Notes under the pieces: model-generated
What the model was told of the DNA's origin: nothing
The model's input: only the letters and a program-made list of their open reading frames with translations
The model's database searches: none
Program-made: the position numbers and the translations under genes
Shown: positions 28,601 to 38,106 of the stretch, one piece after another
Layout: each line of letters begins with the position of its first letter
Numbering within the stretch: position 1 is the stretch's first letter
Assembly: GCF_000002875.2 (NCBI RefSeq)
Contig: NC_009417.2
Location: 477,929-541,928 of the forward strand
Direction: 5' to 3'
Origin: Leishmania infantum JPCM5
Lineage: Eukaryota > Euglenozoa > Kinetoplastea > Trypanosomatida > Trypanosomatidae
DNA length: 64,000 bases

Positions 28601-29580
28601 AGATTCAGTGGGTGTCTGACGCTGGTATCTGCCGAAGCAGATGAGGACACCCTCAATACCGCGTGCCCTAATGCCTCGGTGTATCGGTGGTTGCGCATTC
28701 TCAACGGTGAAGTTGACCTTCACGGGATCATATCCGCCATGTTGCATCTGACGGAGTTCACCGAGAGCATGAGCAGCTTCTTGCTGCGAAGTAAAATCGA
28801 CTTGCTAGTCACGATGACGCGTCACTTCACCGCAAAGTGGGTCATAACAACGGTGGAGGCCGCTATGGCGGATCTGGACGCGCTCACCGGGGGTCTGCTG
28901 AACTTCAGTCATGCAGAAGATGGCACGCGAGCTGCTCCATCCCTTCGCTCGCCTCGGTCACCGCGCGGCCTCAGCTCTTTTCGCCGCATCCTGGCTCCTC
29001 GCACCTGGGTTGTTCTACTGAGAAGCGCATCAGTGGCCCGGTGTCTAGGCCTATGCCCCCGAGCCGCGCTGCAGCAACCGCGGTCGGGGCTACGGCGGGT
29101 CTGCCGCCAACAGTATGACACCGTCGCCTCTGCTGTCGTTACAGTGGCGGTTTCGGCAGCCAATCGCAGCAACGGCGCCAAACTACCTTTTACGAATCCG
29201 CTCGCGCAGTGCGCACTGCCACGCCTCACCGGAACCGATAAGTCGGCTGCCGTCATTGCAGCGAGGGCGTGCCGGGTCGTTTGACTCAGTAGGGATGGCG
29301 AGGACCACAGCGACGCGTAAAAGCGACTATCTGCCCTCTTTGCACGATGTCGACTCTACGCCGCACTTCCGGCTCTCCTGGCACGGCGTACGCCGCTGCT
29401 GGATGCGCACTGTACCCCGCGCGAAAGCCTCTCGCGCGCAGACATGTTGTGCGCTCTGCGTCGAAAACGCATTGCTCTCCTGCATGGCGGGCACAGTGTA
29501 GAGGCTACAGTGGCGGCCGCGAAGACGGTCTCCTCCTGCTACAAAGCCCCAAAGCCTGGGTGCAGGCAAAGGTAGTGCTT
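25648..29580 (+). pseudogene. Heavily broken coding-like region, family unknown
   Basis: About 4 kb of G+C-rich sequence with coding-like fragments scattered over all three + frames and broken by stops: for example 25648-26187, 26147-26450, 26337-27149, 27240-27767 (acidic, Ser/Thr-rich), 27764-28000, ~28200-28350 (CLREIVEIPLEVW, then DVKELLRGRRVATVIPLY) and 28592-29284. No fragment runs longer than ~230 codons and neighbouring fragments jump frame. The pieces with hydrophobic-polar alternation (such as VYRWLRILNGEVDLHGIISA and LRSKIDLLVTMTRHFTAKWV at 28.6-28.8 kb) look like former globular protein. I do not recognise the parent family. It could be one large decayed gene or several. A G10 run lies at 26751-26760. 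Confidence 0.5.
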
Positions 29581-29785
29581 TGGTGCGCGAAGCGCAGCGA
29601 CCTTCGTCATCTCCGCGCGCGGACGCGTGTGCACGTGTATGCCACGCCACAACTCTCCGTCGCTCGGAAGCGTGCCGTGACTCTGGCATGGGCCTTCTCA
29701 CCCCTCCCACCTCTTTCTCCTTCCAACGTGCTCTCCTGGGAAATCCTTTGTATTGTTCTTGGTCTACCCCTCACCTGTCCCTCCC

Positions 29786-29810
29786 ACTTGTCCCCCTTTC
29801 TCTCCAAAAG
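29786..29810 (+). promoter_or_regulatory. Candidate trans-splice acceptor for PIG-F
   Basis: A ~100-nt C/T-rich tract (29698-29805) ends in AAAAG at 29810, 98 nt before the PIG-F ATG at 29908. Confidence 0.4.
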
Positions 29811-29907
29811 CCCGCACGTCTTGCGCACGCACGGGCCGCACGTGCGCGCCAAGAAACACCCTCGCACTGCCTTCGGAAGTCCTCATCTCATCATTGCGTC
29901 CATCCGA

Positions 29908-30510
29908 ATGCCATCAGCCCGCCACAAAGCACAGCACCGACGGCGTGCGGCCAGAAGCGCCCCCGTGCGCTTCTTCGAAGATGCGGTCGCCTGGTGTGTT
30001 ATCTTCTTTCTACTGGGTGCACCTGTGCTGCCCGTCTCGCGAGCGGGCATGACCCTTGTCTCCGCACTTGCTGTCGCCCTAACATGGCCCCTCCCTATTT
30101 CGACGTGGGCAACGCTCCTCACTACCTCGCTGCAGCGTGATCGTCAGAAGCAGCCGGCCATGAGCACAGCGGTGGACCTCTTCACCGCCCCAGCCGCAGT
30201 CCCATTACATGACGCACCCCTTGATGACATAGAGGTGAATGAGCACTGTGGTGGTGTAGGTTCGCGCACGGAGGGCATGCTCGCTGCTCCCGGATACGCG
30301 TCCGAGGACGCTGCGCAGTTGACCCGTTGCTTTGCCTTGGCCGCCGTCTTGCTCGGTGGCGGTCTGTTTGGACAGTTGGACTGGCAGGTCGCGTATCAAG
30401 TATGGCCCTACCCCTCCTTAAGCGCCTACGTAGTGGCCCGTGTTGCATTGGAAGTGTACGACCGAGTCGGAGGTGGAAGTGGCGTTCTTCACAGAAAAGA
30501 GGTTCAATGA
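29908..30510 (+). CDS. PIG-F: PIG-F, GPI ethanolamine-phosphate transferase subunit
   Basis: A 200-residue membrane protein with about five hydrophobic segments. The N-terminus is basic; residues ~22-45 (FFEDAVAWCVIFFLLGAPVL) include the F-x-x-G-A-P signature, followed by TLVSALAVALTWPLP. The C-terminal GQLDWQVAYQVWPYPSLSAY matches the highly conserved L-D-W-x-x-x-x-Q-V-W-P block of PIG-F, then a last helix and a short basic tail. PIG-F stabilises the ER enzymes (PIG-O/GPI13, PIG-G) that add ethanolamine phosphate to GPI mannoses, important in trypanosomatids whose surface is GPI-rich. The frame runs open far upstream (from 29347) but that part reads like untranslated sequence and would exceed the family length; ATG 29908 gives the usual ~200-220 residues. 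Confidence 0.85.
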   Translation: MPSARHKAQHRRRAARSAPVRFFEDAVAWCVIFFLLGAPVLPVSRAGMTLVSALAVALTWPLPISTWATLLTTSLQRDRQKQPAMSTAVDLFTAPAAVPLHDAPLDDIEVNEHCGGVGSRTEGMLAAPGYASEDAAQLTRCFALAAVLLGGGLFGQLDWQVAYQVWPYPSLSAYVVARVALEVYDRVGGGSGVLHRKEVQ

Positions 30511-31403
30511 AAAAAAAGATCAAGTGAAAAAGGAGAGGCGGGGCTGCATGCGTGTTTTTCCGCGTTTATGTGTGTGTTTGTGATGAGTCCGCTGTGGTGT
30601 CTCCCTTTATCTTTGCTCCCTTTCGTTGCTCGTCCCCCTTCCCCCTCCCTCCTACGCCACGCTTCAGCTGGGATTGTGCTCATTTTGTGCTGCTGCTCTG
30701 TACGGTGCATGAACATCACGTTAGGATGGCGCACATGTTGCCCTTACCTCCTTCCCCTGTACAGTATTCCTTTTCTTATCATTGGATGCGCTACTGCACA
30801 CTTTTGGTTTTCTCACTGATATCCTGGCACTCATTTCCCGACGCGTCTCAGACGGTGGGCGCACTGCCTCGCTTGCGCGTGCGTGCACATGTGCGCGCAG
30901 CACCAACGTGTATGTGTGCTATGCCGAAATGAGCTCCTGTGCTTCCCACAAGAAGTTACCTCAGCTTTTACGGTTTCTTGTCCACCCCTTCAATTTACTC
31001 GGCAACTTGCTCATAAAGGTGGCGCTTGCGCTGCTGCTGCGAAACAGTGCATCAGCAAAGGTATTCAAGTCACTGCGAGAGAACAGTGCCGGCCCTCCTC
31101 GTCTTCTCTCCTCGCCTCTTTTACTCGCCCCCCCCCTCACTGATGCACAAGCGTGCAAGCCGCTGTTGCTCGGATGAACTCCTCCCCTCCTTCTAAGCAC
31201 ATGTGCGCGATGTGTGCCCTTCGCACTTGATTCAGCTTCTTTCTCGCTCCTCCGCTACTCTTTCCATACACATGCAACACCTCAGCTCTACGTCTCACTC
31301 ACCTGCACAAGTCGCGAAGGTGCCTGTCCTACACAAGCACACAACGTGCCGCACGTGCTTCGTGTGGGTGCGGATTCAGAGCGCAGCCGCTGCGTGGGAA
31401 GCC
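30511..31403. other. Spacer between PIG-F and the RAD51-like gene
   Basis: No gene. C/T-rich tracts at 30599-30660 and 31100-31140. A possible upstream in-frame ATG for the next gene lies at 31281. Confidence 0.5.
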
Positions 31404-33095
31404 ATGGCTGACGCAGCGGCGCGGGAGCGCATACTACGTATGCAGCTGTCTGCGGCGCCGCTGCAAGACGTCTACGGTGCCTTTTCCCCGTGGCAGCACC
31501 TCTCCACCTCTGTTCCTGAGCTTGACTCTCTCCTCAGCGTGGCGGGTGTATGTGGAGGTGTCTCTGGCAGCGACGCTGGGAGCGGCACCGAGTCGGCCAT
31601 TGGTGGCCTCCCTGTTGGTGGTCTCCACGAGCTCTACGGGCCGCCCCTGTCCGGCAAGTCGTGGCTACTTCGTCGTGTTGGCGCGGCCTACGTGCGGCGC
31701 ATGACGATGTGCCGGCAGTGGTACCATGACGAGCTGGAGCTGGCGTCGAAGTGGGCAGTGGAGACGCCGAGATCCACGCACACGTATGATGATGAGGCAC
31801 ATGCAAAGAAGGATGATGAAGGCCTGTGCAGTGAGGGGGAGGTCGCCGACACTTGGGCAGACTCAACCGGTGCCTCGCCTGTGACTGCGATGGAGGAATG
31901 GGATCTTTATGTGTGTCTGGTGAGCGGGGCCGGTGCTAGCAGCACGACGCATCAGCTCACAGCAGCGCCGCCGTCACCCTCGCTGCTGTCACCCGATGTG
32001 CGGAGTTGGGTGGAGGAGCTTGTTGCCCCCTTTGACTCCTCTTCAACCCTAGATAGGCAAGGAGAAGCCTTTGTTACCGGGCCTGCGCACTACCATGCAT
32101 CGGAGCACCGACGGCAGCAGCAGAGAGACTACGCCGAGCAGCACATCCACTTCTGTGTTGTGCGTTCCCCCAATGAGCTTCTCGCCTTCCTTGAGCACCT
32201 CAGCGGCGATGCGGCATTGGCGCCATCCGCGGGCACGACCTTCGCAGATGCAGCCCCCTCTATCGTTCCTCCTGCACCTCTTGTAGCGTCGCAGCAGCAA
32301 CCCTCATCATTACAGTTGTCCTGTGGTTCTTCGGCCACGACAGCGCGAGGGCAGAAGCGGCGTCGCTCTCCACGCACCGCGGTGTCTTCCTCCTCATCGG
32401 TTTCTCCTTTCCGTGGAAACTTTCCACAGCGCACCTGGCGGCTGCAGCGGCAGCGACTGCTCCTGCTCGACGGCCTCGATGCGCTGTGGCTGCACCCCAG
32501 CCTGGGCAACCACTGCGCGACCCACACAGGGCAGTGGTTTGCCGAAGAACTGCATCGGCGATTGCGGGCAGTGGTGTTGCCGCGGCTTAGCTACGCTGCC
32601 TCAAATAGCGCCGTTCTGACGCCGTCATATGCTACCGCTGCTGCTTCTCCGACGTCTTCGCACCCTTATCACACGCTCTACTCCACTGTGGTTTTCACAA
32701 ATGGCTGCAATGGCAGCAGTCGCGGTATTCTGAATCCGCAGCAACTGGAGGCTCGCCTGGCTGGGCCAGTAGGAGGAGCGAAGGGCTGGATGGCGACGCT
32801 GCCACGGCCCTCGGGAAACGCGGTGTGGTGCAGGGCAGCGGACACGCGATGCTTGGTCGAGCCGGCGCACCCGGGGTTGGTGTCGTTGCCAACACCCAGC
32901 TCCTCCTATGTGTGTTCAGCGAGGGTTTCGCACGGGCCAGGCGCCATGCGTCAAAGCAGCCGTGGCATGGCCAAGACCTTTGGCCCGTCTAACACCAACT
33001 CTCTAGAGTCTCTCGTGACGGTGGTGAAGGGAGGCTCGCGCGTGGCGGCAACGTGGTTACTACGTGACGTCGCGGGCGGCGCGCAAGAAAGTTGA
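31404..33095 (+). CDS. RecA/RAD51-family (RAD51-paralogue-like) ATPase
   Basis: A 563-residue protein. Residues ~30-95 read STSVPELDSLL, a Gly/Ser-rich insert, then GLPVGGLHELYGPPLSGKSWLL: the L-D-x-L-L...G-L-P-x-G-x-[IL]-x-E-[LF]-x-G-P lead-in of RAD51/RadA proteins with a Walker A loop (GPPLSGKS, residues 79-86). A Walker B strand RLLLLDGLDALW has D356. Between them lie long, low-complexity inserts (acidic ~120-165, Ser/Pro-rich ~305-340), and the C-terminal part is poorly conserved. RAD51 paralogues help load RAD51 in homologous recombination. The assignment to a specific paralogue (RAD51C/D, XRCC2 or RadA-like) is not possible by eye. The frame is open to 31203 with another ATG at 31281; 31404 (MADAAARER) is chosen because the upstream residues look non-conserved, but the longer form cannot be excluded. 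Confidence 0.75.
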   Translation: MADAAARERILRMQLSAAPLQDVYGAFSPWQHLSTSVPELDSLLSVAGVCGGVSGSDAGSGTESAIGGLPVGGLHELYGPPLSGKSWLLRRVGAAYVRRMTMCRQWYHDELELASKWAVETPRSTHTYDDEAHAKKDDEGLCSEGEVADTWADSTGASPVTAMEEWDLYVCLVSGAGASSTTHQLTAAPPSPSLLSPDVRSWVEELVAPFDSSSTLDRQGEAFVTGPAHYHASEHRRQQQRDYAEQHIHFCVVRSPNELLAFLEHLSGDAALAPSAGTTFADAAPSIVPPAPLVASQQQPSSLQLSCGSSATTARGQKRRRSPRTAVSSSSSVSPFRGNFPQRTWRLQRQRLLLLDGLDALWLHPSLGNHCATHTGQWFAEELHRRLRAVVLPRLSYAASNSAVLTPSYATAAASPTSSHPYHTLYSTVVFTNGCNGSSRGILNPQQLEARLAGPVGGAKGWMATLPRPSGNAVWCRAADTRCLVEPAHPGLVSLPTPSSSYVCSARVSHGPGAMRQSSRGMAKTFGPSNTNSLESLVTVVKGGSRVAATWLLRDVAGGAQES

Positions 33096-33743
33096 GGTGC
33101 GAATCTCGTGCGCACTCTAAGCGCGCACGCCTTATCGTACTCTCCCCTGCGCGTACCCTGGGGCGTCGCATCTCGTAGCGTTGAGCCATCCGTGAGTAAT
33201 GTCTTGGCCACTTCGTCTCCCCTTCTTCTCCCCCAGCCACTAGACAGACACGGGGAAAGGGGCAACAAGAAACGCTCACACACCAAGAAAAAAAAAGAGC
33301 AACACGTATGTAGCTCCTCTGCTGTGCTTCCGTCTCTCCATCCCCACATGCACACATACGCACACTTTTTTTTGTTGCATATGTATGCAGCAGACGGGGA
33401 GGAAAGCAGTTGCCTTCCTCAACATATATATATATATTACTATGTTTTCTTTCTGCAGCATCGTCGTCCTAGCGCGGTCGCACAGGCACACAGCGCTGCG
33501 ACCTCTCTCTCTCTCATAGCCTTCACCACTGTTCTCAATCAAACTCTTGCCCTTCTCCTTGCCCACTCTTTGGCATTCCTTCTCAACGGGTAAGTCTGCT
33601 AAAATTGTTTTCTTCATTGAGTCTATGTGTGATTGCGCGTGACGTGATCATCTGCAGCCTAGTACATTACAGCGTTGACTTACCGTTGTATATATATATA
33701 TATATATACTTGTCCCTGTCTGCCTCTCTCTTCTTGTACCCAG
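33096..33743. other. Spacer with two (TA)n tracts
   Basis: No gene. (TA)n tracts at 33424-33440 and 33689-33708. A pyrimidine tract 33715-33740 runs into CAG directly before the ATG at 33744; if that AG were the acceptor the 5' UTR would have no bases beyond the spliced leader, so an upstream AG (for example 33660-33671) is more likely. Confidence 0.5.
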
Positions 33744-35018
33744 ATGTCCATCATTTACGTGGATGAGCTAGCCATCCGGCTGCCGTCGGATGTACGCAAC
33801 ACCTTCAACCCATTGTGCGCTTTCGGCAGCAGCAGCAACAGTGGCGCCAACCCCCACAACAATAACCGCTGTTCTGCGCCTGTGATGGGGCTGCGGGAGG
33901 TGCAGTCCGGCCACGTGCTTCTGCCCATTGACGCCGAGGGCTCAATCGTTGTCACCCCTGGACAGCGGTACACCGTGGTTCTTGTTCGCGAGACCCGCGG
34001 CGGCACTGTGGCGTCAGCAGCTGCACCACCAGCCAGAGCAGAACTCTCAGCTGCAAGCAATGGTCATCAGAACAGCGCTGACAGTAACACCGACAAAAAG
34101 ATAAAGAGTGCGGCACCAGCGAAGCCTCACCAACCGCATCAGCAGCAGCAGCCCGTTAAGAAGCCCGGCTTGCCGCGTGAGGCCTCTGCGGCAGAACCCC
34201 TAGCGCAACCAGCCATGCCGCCTGCCCAGAAGGCGAACTTGTCCAAGAAGGAGCGCAAGGCGGCGCGCGAGTCGGCCGCAGAGGAGCACGTCTACGGGGG
34301 TGCGGCCCCGAGCGTTTCTACTGTAGCACAAACAGAGCAGCCCAGCAAGAAGCGGAAGCGCCAGGACGACGGCGCGGCACAGGCAGCGCAGCAGCAGCAC
34401 CGGCAAAAATCATCCCCCACTTTGAATGCAAGGGTCGAGTCGGCGGACACCGACGATGCGCCGCTGATGGCGGCGTACAGGAGCTCCCAGTCGCACACTT
34501 CCTCGCGTACCTCCCCAGTGATGGAGCCGTCAACATCTGCTGAGAGCAGTCGCCACAACAGCAAGCGTGGCTCGCTCCGCAGCAAGACAGAGACAGTAGT
34601 GGCGCCGCCTCCGCCAACGCGCCGCAGTCTTAGCAGCATCGACGGCTACGATGACGAGGAAGGCGCGCAGCCGCTGGCGCAGTTGTACAGCGCCCAGTCC
34701 GCGGCATCGCAGCCCCCAGTTCCTGAGCCGAAGCATGCAGGGGAGGAGGAGACACGCATAACCGCCACTTCCAAGAAGCGCCGCTCCCCCTCGGAAAAGA
34801 CGACGAAGCCGACTTCTGCTAGTACTGCAGCACCGACAGCCGCTCCACGAGTCCCGTCCCCACCACAGCCAGCGACATGCACCGCAGCGGAGCCAGCAAC
34901 GAAGACGCTGCGCCAGAAGAGCGCCAGCCCAGACAGAGTTCCCGTGACGCTGCCGCCGTCGTCTCGGACGAGCACCGTCCGTCGCGTTCCGCTAGACACA
35001 TCAAGCGACTCGGATTAG
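33744..35018 (+). CDS. Low-complexity basic hypothetical protein, probably nuclear
   Basis: A 424-residue protein. The first ~100 residues look folded (MSIIYVDELAIRLPSDVRNT, then HVLLPIDAEGSIVVTPGQRY, with beta-like alternation). The rest is Ala/Pro/Gln/Ser/Lys-rich and disordered, with candidate nuclear localisation signals SKKRKRQDD (~residue 210) and SKKRRSPSEK (~residue 345), a KKERKAARE block and an acidic 'DGYDDEEG' patch. It ends LDTSSDSD. The small N-terminal beta-rich domain followed by a long basic tail suggests a nuclear or nucleolar scaffold, but I do not recognise the family. ATG 33744 is the first in frame with conserved-looking sequence; upstream codons come from the TA repeat. 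Confidence 0.75.
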   Translation: MSIIYVDELAIRLPSDVRNTFNPLCAFGSSSNSGANPHNNNRCSAPVMGLREVQSGHVLLPIDAEGSIVVTPGQRYTVVLVRETRGGTVASAAAPPARAELSAASNGHQNSADSNTDKKIKSAAPAKPHQPHQQQQPVKKPGLPREASAAEPLAQPAMPPAQKANLSKKERKAARESAAEEHVYGGAAPSVSTVAQTEQPSKKRKRQDDGAAQAAQQQHRQKSSPTLNARVESADTDDAPLMAAYRSSQSHTSSRTSPVMEPSTSAESSRHNSKRGSLRSKTETVVAPPPPTRRSLSSIDGYDDEEGAQPLAQLYSAQSAASQPPVPEPKHAGEEETRITATSKKRRSPSEKTTKPTSASTAAPTAAPRVPSPPQPATCTAAEPATKTLRQKSASPDRVPVTLPPSSRTSTVRRVPLDTSSDSD

Positions 35019-36879
35019 AGTACTGCCATGAAGGGAAAAGAGCGCAAGCGTCGTGCTCTCTCCATGGCAGCGCAAGAGCTACGCCACATATCGCCATATG
35101 AGGCACATGGCACACGCGCAAGCACACGGAAAGCACCAAATGTGCATTTTGTGACGTGATGATGGCCGGCGGTGGCCTGCGTGCGTATGGCGTGTACGTG
35201 CCGTTCGTAAACCGTGGTATGGGGCCGTGCGATTCACTCACGTAAAAGACTTGTAAGCGATACAAAGCACACAGCTGTAAGTGAGAGTGAAGATGCATGC
35301 GTGATCTGCAAGAGATGAAAGCTACACCGACTCCTTCGTCCTTCAGGCACGGCTGCTGCACATGCTGCCGTCGATCGAAAAAATGCAAGAGAGGGCTGAA
35401 AAGGCGGCGCGCTCCGTCTGTGCGTATCTCGAGGGCGTCGCAATCACCAGCTACCGCCAGCGCCACTCCGTCGCCGCTGCAATGCAAGTTACCTCTTGAT
35501 ATGCCACATCTTTCCCTTTCATCGTTTGACTCTCAAGCAGCAAAAAATATCTATTTCTCTACCTGTTTCTGTCCCTGCTCTGCGGCTTGCCTGCCCCCCC
35601 CCCCCTCCCCGACCCCCCCCGCACTGAGGGAGCATTATCGAGAACAACGACAACGAGCAAACACCTATCATAGAAATTGTCTTAGTTCCGCGCTCGCATC
35701 TTCACCGCGTCCCCGCCACTACTGCCATCACTGCCATATCAGTGTCGTTACAGCCCGTAAACTGTTGCAATAGGAAGCAAACAAATAGTTGCATGTAGGG
35801 AAAGGAAAACTAAGGGGGGGGCACAACGTGTAAGCACTCCCGTTCTCCCACCCCTCACTCCTCGGCACAGCCCGTCACCTGCCTAAGGACAGCTGGTTTC
35901 ATCTTTAGCGATTGCCGAGCCCCCTTCTTCCCTAACCCACCCAAACTGCTCACTTACGACCATCACGCACCCTAGCCTTCATCGCTGTACAGATTTTCGA
36001 TACACACGCAAGCCTTCTCGCACTAACCTCACTCATACAAACCGCTGGAAAGGACGGTGTCACCACCGAGACATCCACAGCATCTTTTTGCACTTGAGCA
36101 TCACGGGCCGTTCCCCATCCCCATCTCCCTCTCCTCCCTTTCTAGTGTTTTCGTTGGGTGATTCGGTGCCTCCCTCTCGAGACCCGCCACGCTTGTGCTC
36201 TGTGTTTCTTCTTTCGTTTTTTTTTTTCGGGAGCAGTGCTGTGCTCCACTTGTCTCTCCCGTGGCGGTGTTACGCACACGCTGGGGATCCTACGTGACCT
36301 CCACCCTCCCCGACCCCGCCCACATAAACATCCCCGCCAACACGGAAGGAATCCTCAACGTTGCCTTCTCTTTCTTTTCTTCGTTCTTGCCTCTCCCCTC
36401 TCCCCCACTTCCGACCCCTTTACTTGTTCAATATACACACACGCAGGGGCTCACGCTGGCGCACTGCACTTCATCGCTCTCCCCCTTCCATAAACCTGCA
36501 CACCCCAAACAGACATACGCACACCCACATTTGTAGACCTGTTTGCACCCATCCGCGCTACCTCGGCCTCCCGCGGACGCTCCCCCTCCGCCCATTCCAT
36601 CTATTTCCTCGATCGATTTGTCGACTTGTTGATTTGCTTCTTTGCCTCTTCCCAGCACCAGCACCGCCCGCACACGCACACCTTTTTTCCTCCCGCCATC
36701 GCAGCCGTGCCACGAATCGGTTGACTGGCTTGTGTTCAGTGTGTGTTCAGCGTGTGTGTGTGTACGCACCGTCGACTCTGATCTTTGTCCTCCCTGCCCC
36801 CCTCCCCCGTCCCCTTTGGGCGTAGCTGAGTTTCGAAGGTCGCGGAATCGTACATTGCAGCTTAGTGCGCAACGCAAAG
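35019..36879. other. 1.9-kb spacer, C/T-rich
   Basis: No gene supported. Contains a C-rich run (35597-35628), a G7 run near 35814-35820, and extended C/T-rich tracts from about 36100 to 36830. The tract at 36786-36826, ending in GTAG, is a likely acceptor for the MAP kinase gene. Confidence 0.5.
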
Positions 36880-38106
36880 ATGCCGGCCACCAAGTCATTA
36901 GCGGAGCTGCAGGCGGAGGTCTGCCGCCTGGATGACCGCTACCTTCTGGAGCGCATCATCGGCGCCGGATCCTATGGCGTTGTGATTCGCGCGCGTGACA
37001 CCAAGAGCGACAACCGCCTTGTCGCCATGAAGCGCGTGAACAAGGAAATCTTTGAAGAAGTTATTCTGGCGAAGCGCATTCTGCGCGAGATCAAGCTGCT
37101 GGCGCACTTCAATGACGACAACATCATTGGCCTGCGCAACATCCTCACCCCGGAGGACCCGGAAAACTTTGACCACTTCTACATCGTAATGGATATTATG
37201 GAAACCGACCTGAAGCAGGTGCTGCGCAGTGGGCAGGAGCTGACGGAGGCGCACATTCAGTTCTTCATCTACCAGGCACTGCGTGCGCTGCACATTATTC
37301 ACAGCGCCGGCGTTATCCACCGCGATATTACGCCGGCGAACATTCTGGTCAACACGAACTGCGACTTGAAGATTTGTGACTTCGGCCTGGCGAAGGAGGA
37401 AAACGATCAGGGAGAGTACATGACGGACTACGTGACGATGCGCTGGTACCGTGCGCCGGAATTGGTGATGGAGGACAAGGACTACTCAGCGCAGATTGAT
37501 GTGTGGGGCATCGGCTGCATCCTCGGCGAGCTACTCGGCTCTCGGCCGCTCTTCCAGGGAAAGGACCGGGTGAACCAGCTGGACAAGATAGTCGATGTGA
37601 TCGGTACGCCATCTGAAGAAGACATCAACTCCGTAGGATCGTCTGCTGCGCAGAAGTACCTCAAGAAGAAGAGTCACCGACCGCAAGCTGATTGGCGCCA
37701 GCGCTACCCGACGGCGTCTCCAGAGGCGCTCGACCTGCTGCGCCACATGCTGGTCTTCAACCCGAAGCGGCGAATCACGGTGCTGCAGGCGATGCGTCAC
37801 CCGTTCCTGGAGCAGCTGCACGATGACGCGGATGATAACCTCAGCTACGCTCTCTTCCGCTTTGACGAGAACGAGCAGAAGACGATAGTGGATGTGAAGC
37901 GCGCCATCTACGAGGAGAGTGTCAAGTTTCACAATGAACATCCATCCTCGATGCGGGCAACGACCATGTACAGCGCCTTCAACACCCCCAGCGTGGCCGC
38001 ACCGAGCGTGGCAACAGAGGGCGAGGGCCGCTCGGCGCAGCAGACGATTGAGAAGAACATTCCCGAGAACGTGGCAGACGGCAATTTTGACCGCGAGCAA
38101 GTCTGA
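36880..38106 (+). CDS. MAP kinase with TDY activation loop and HRDITPAN catalytic loop
   Basis: A 408-residue CMGC kinase. Gly-rich loop GAGSYG (28-33), VAMK with K51, catalytic loop H147-R-D-I-T-P-A-N154, DFG (D167), phosphorylation lip T182-D-Y184 and VTMRWYRAPE, then the CMGC insert (QPLFQGKD-like, here RPLFQGKDRVNQLDKIVDVI). A common-docking-like acidic patch (HDDADDNLSY) lies near residue 315, and the C-terminal tail of ~60 residues is Ser/Thr-rich. Leishmania MAP kinases act in flagellar length control and stage differentiation; this one resembles the MPK2 type, but the exact orthologue is not certain. The catalytic lysine of HRDLKPxN is Thr here (T151). The frame opens at a GTG (36865); ATG 36880 is used. 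Confidence 0.9.
   Translation: MPATKSLAELQAEVCRLDDRYLLERIIGAGSYGVVIRARDTKSDNRLVAMKRVNKEIFEEVILAKRILREIKLLAHFNDDNIIGLRNILTPEDPENFDHFYIVMDIMETDLKQVLRSGQELTEAHIQFFIYQALRALHIIHSAGVIHRDITPANILVNTNCDLKICDFGLAKEENDQGEYMTDYVTMRWYRAPELVMEDKDYSAQIDVWGIGCILGELLGSRPLFQGKDRVNQLDKIVDVIGTPSEEDINSVGSSAAQKYLKKKSHRPQADWRQRYPTASPEALDLLRHMLVFNPKRRITVLQAMRHPFLEQLHDDADDNLSYALFRFDENEQKTIVDVKRAIYEESVKFHNEHPSSMRATTMYSAFNTPSVAAPSVATEGEGRSAQQTIEKNIPENVADGNFDREQV

Noticed and set aside
28200..28620. Weak resemblance of fragments to a metallo-beta-lactamase/beta-CASP (INTS9-like) protein
   Set aside because: The match rests on a few residues spread over different frames and is not strong enough to report.
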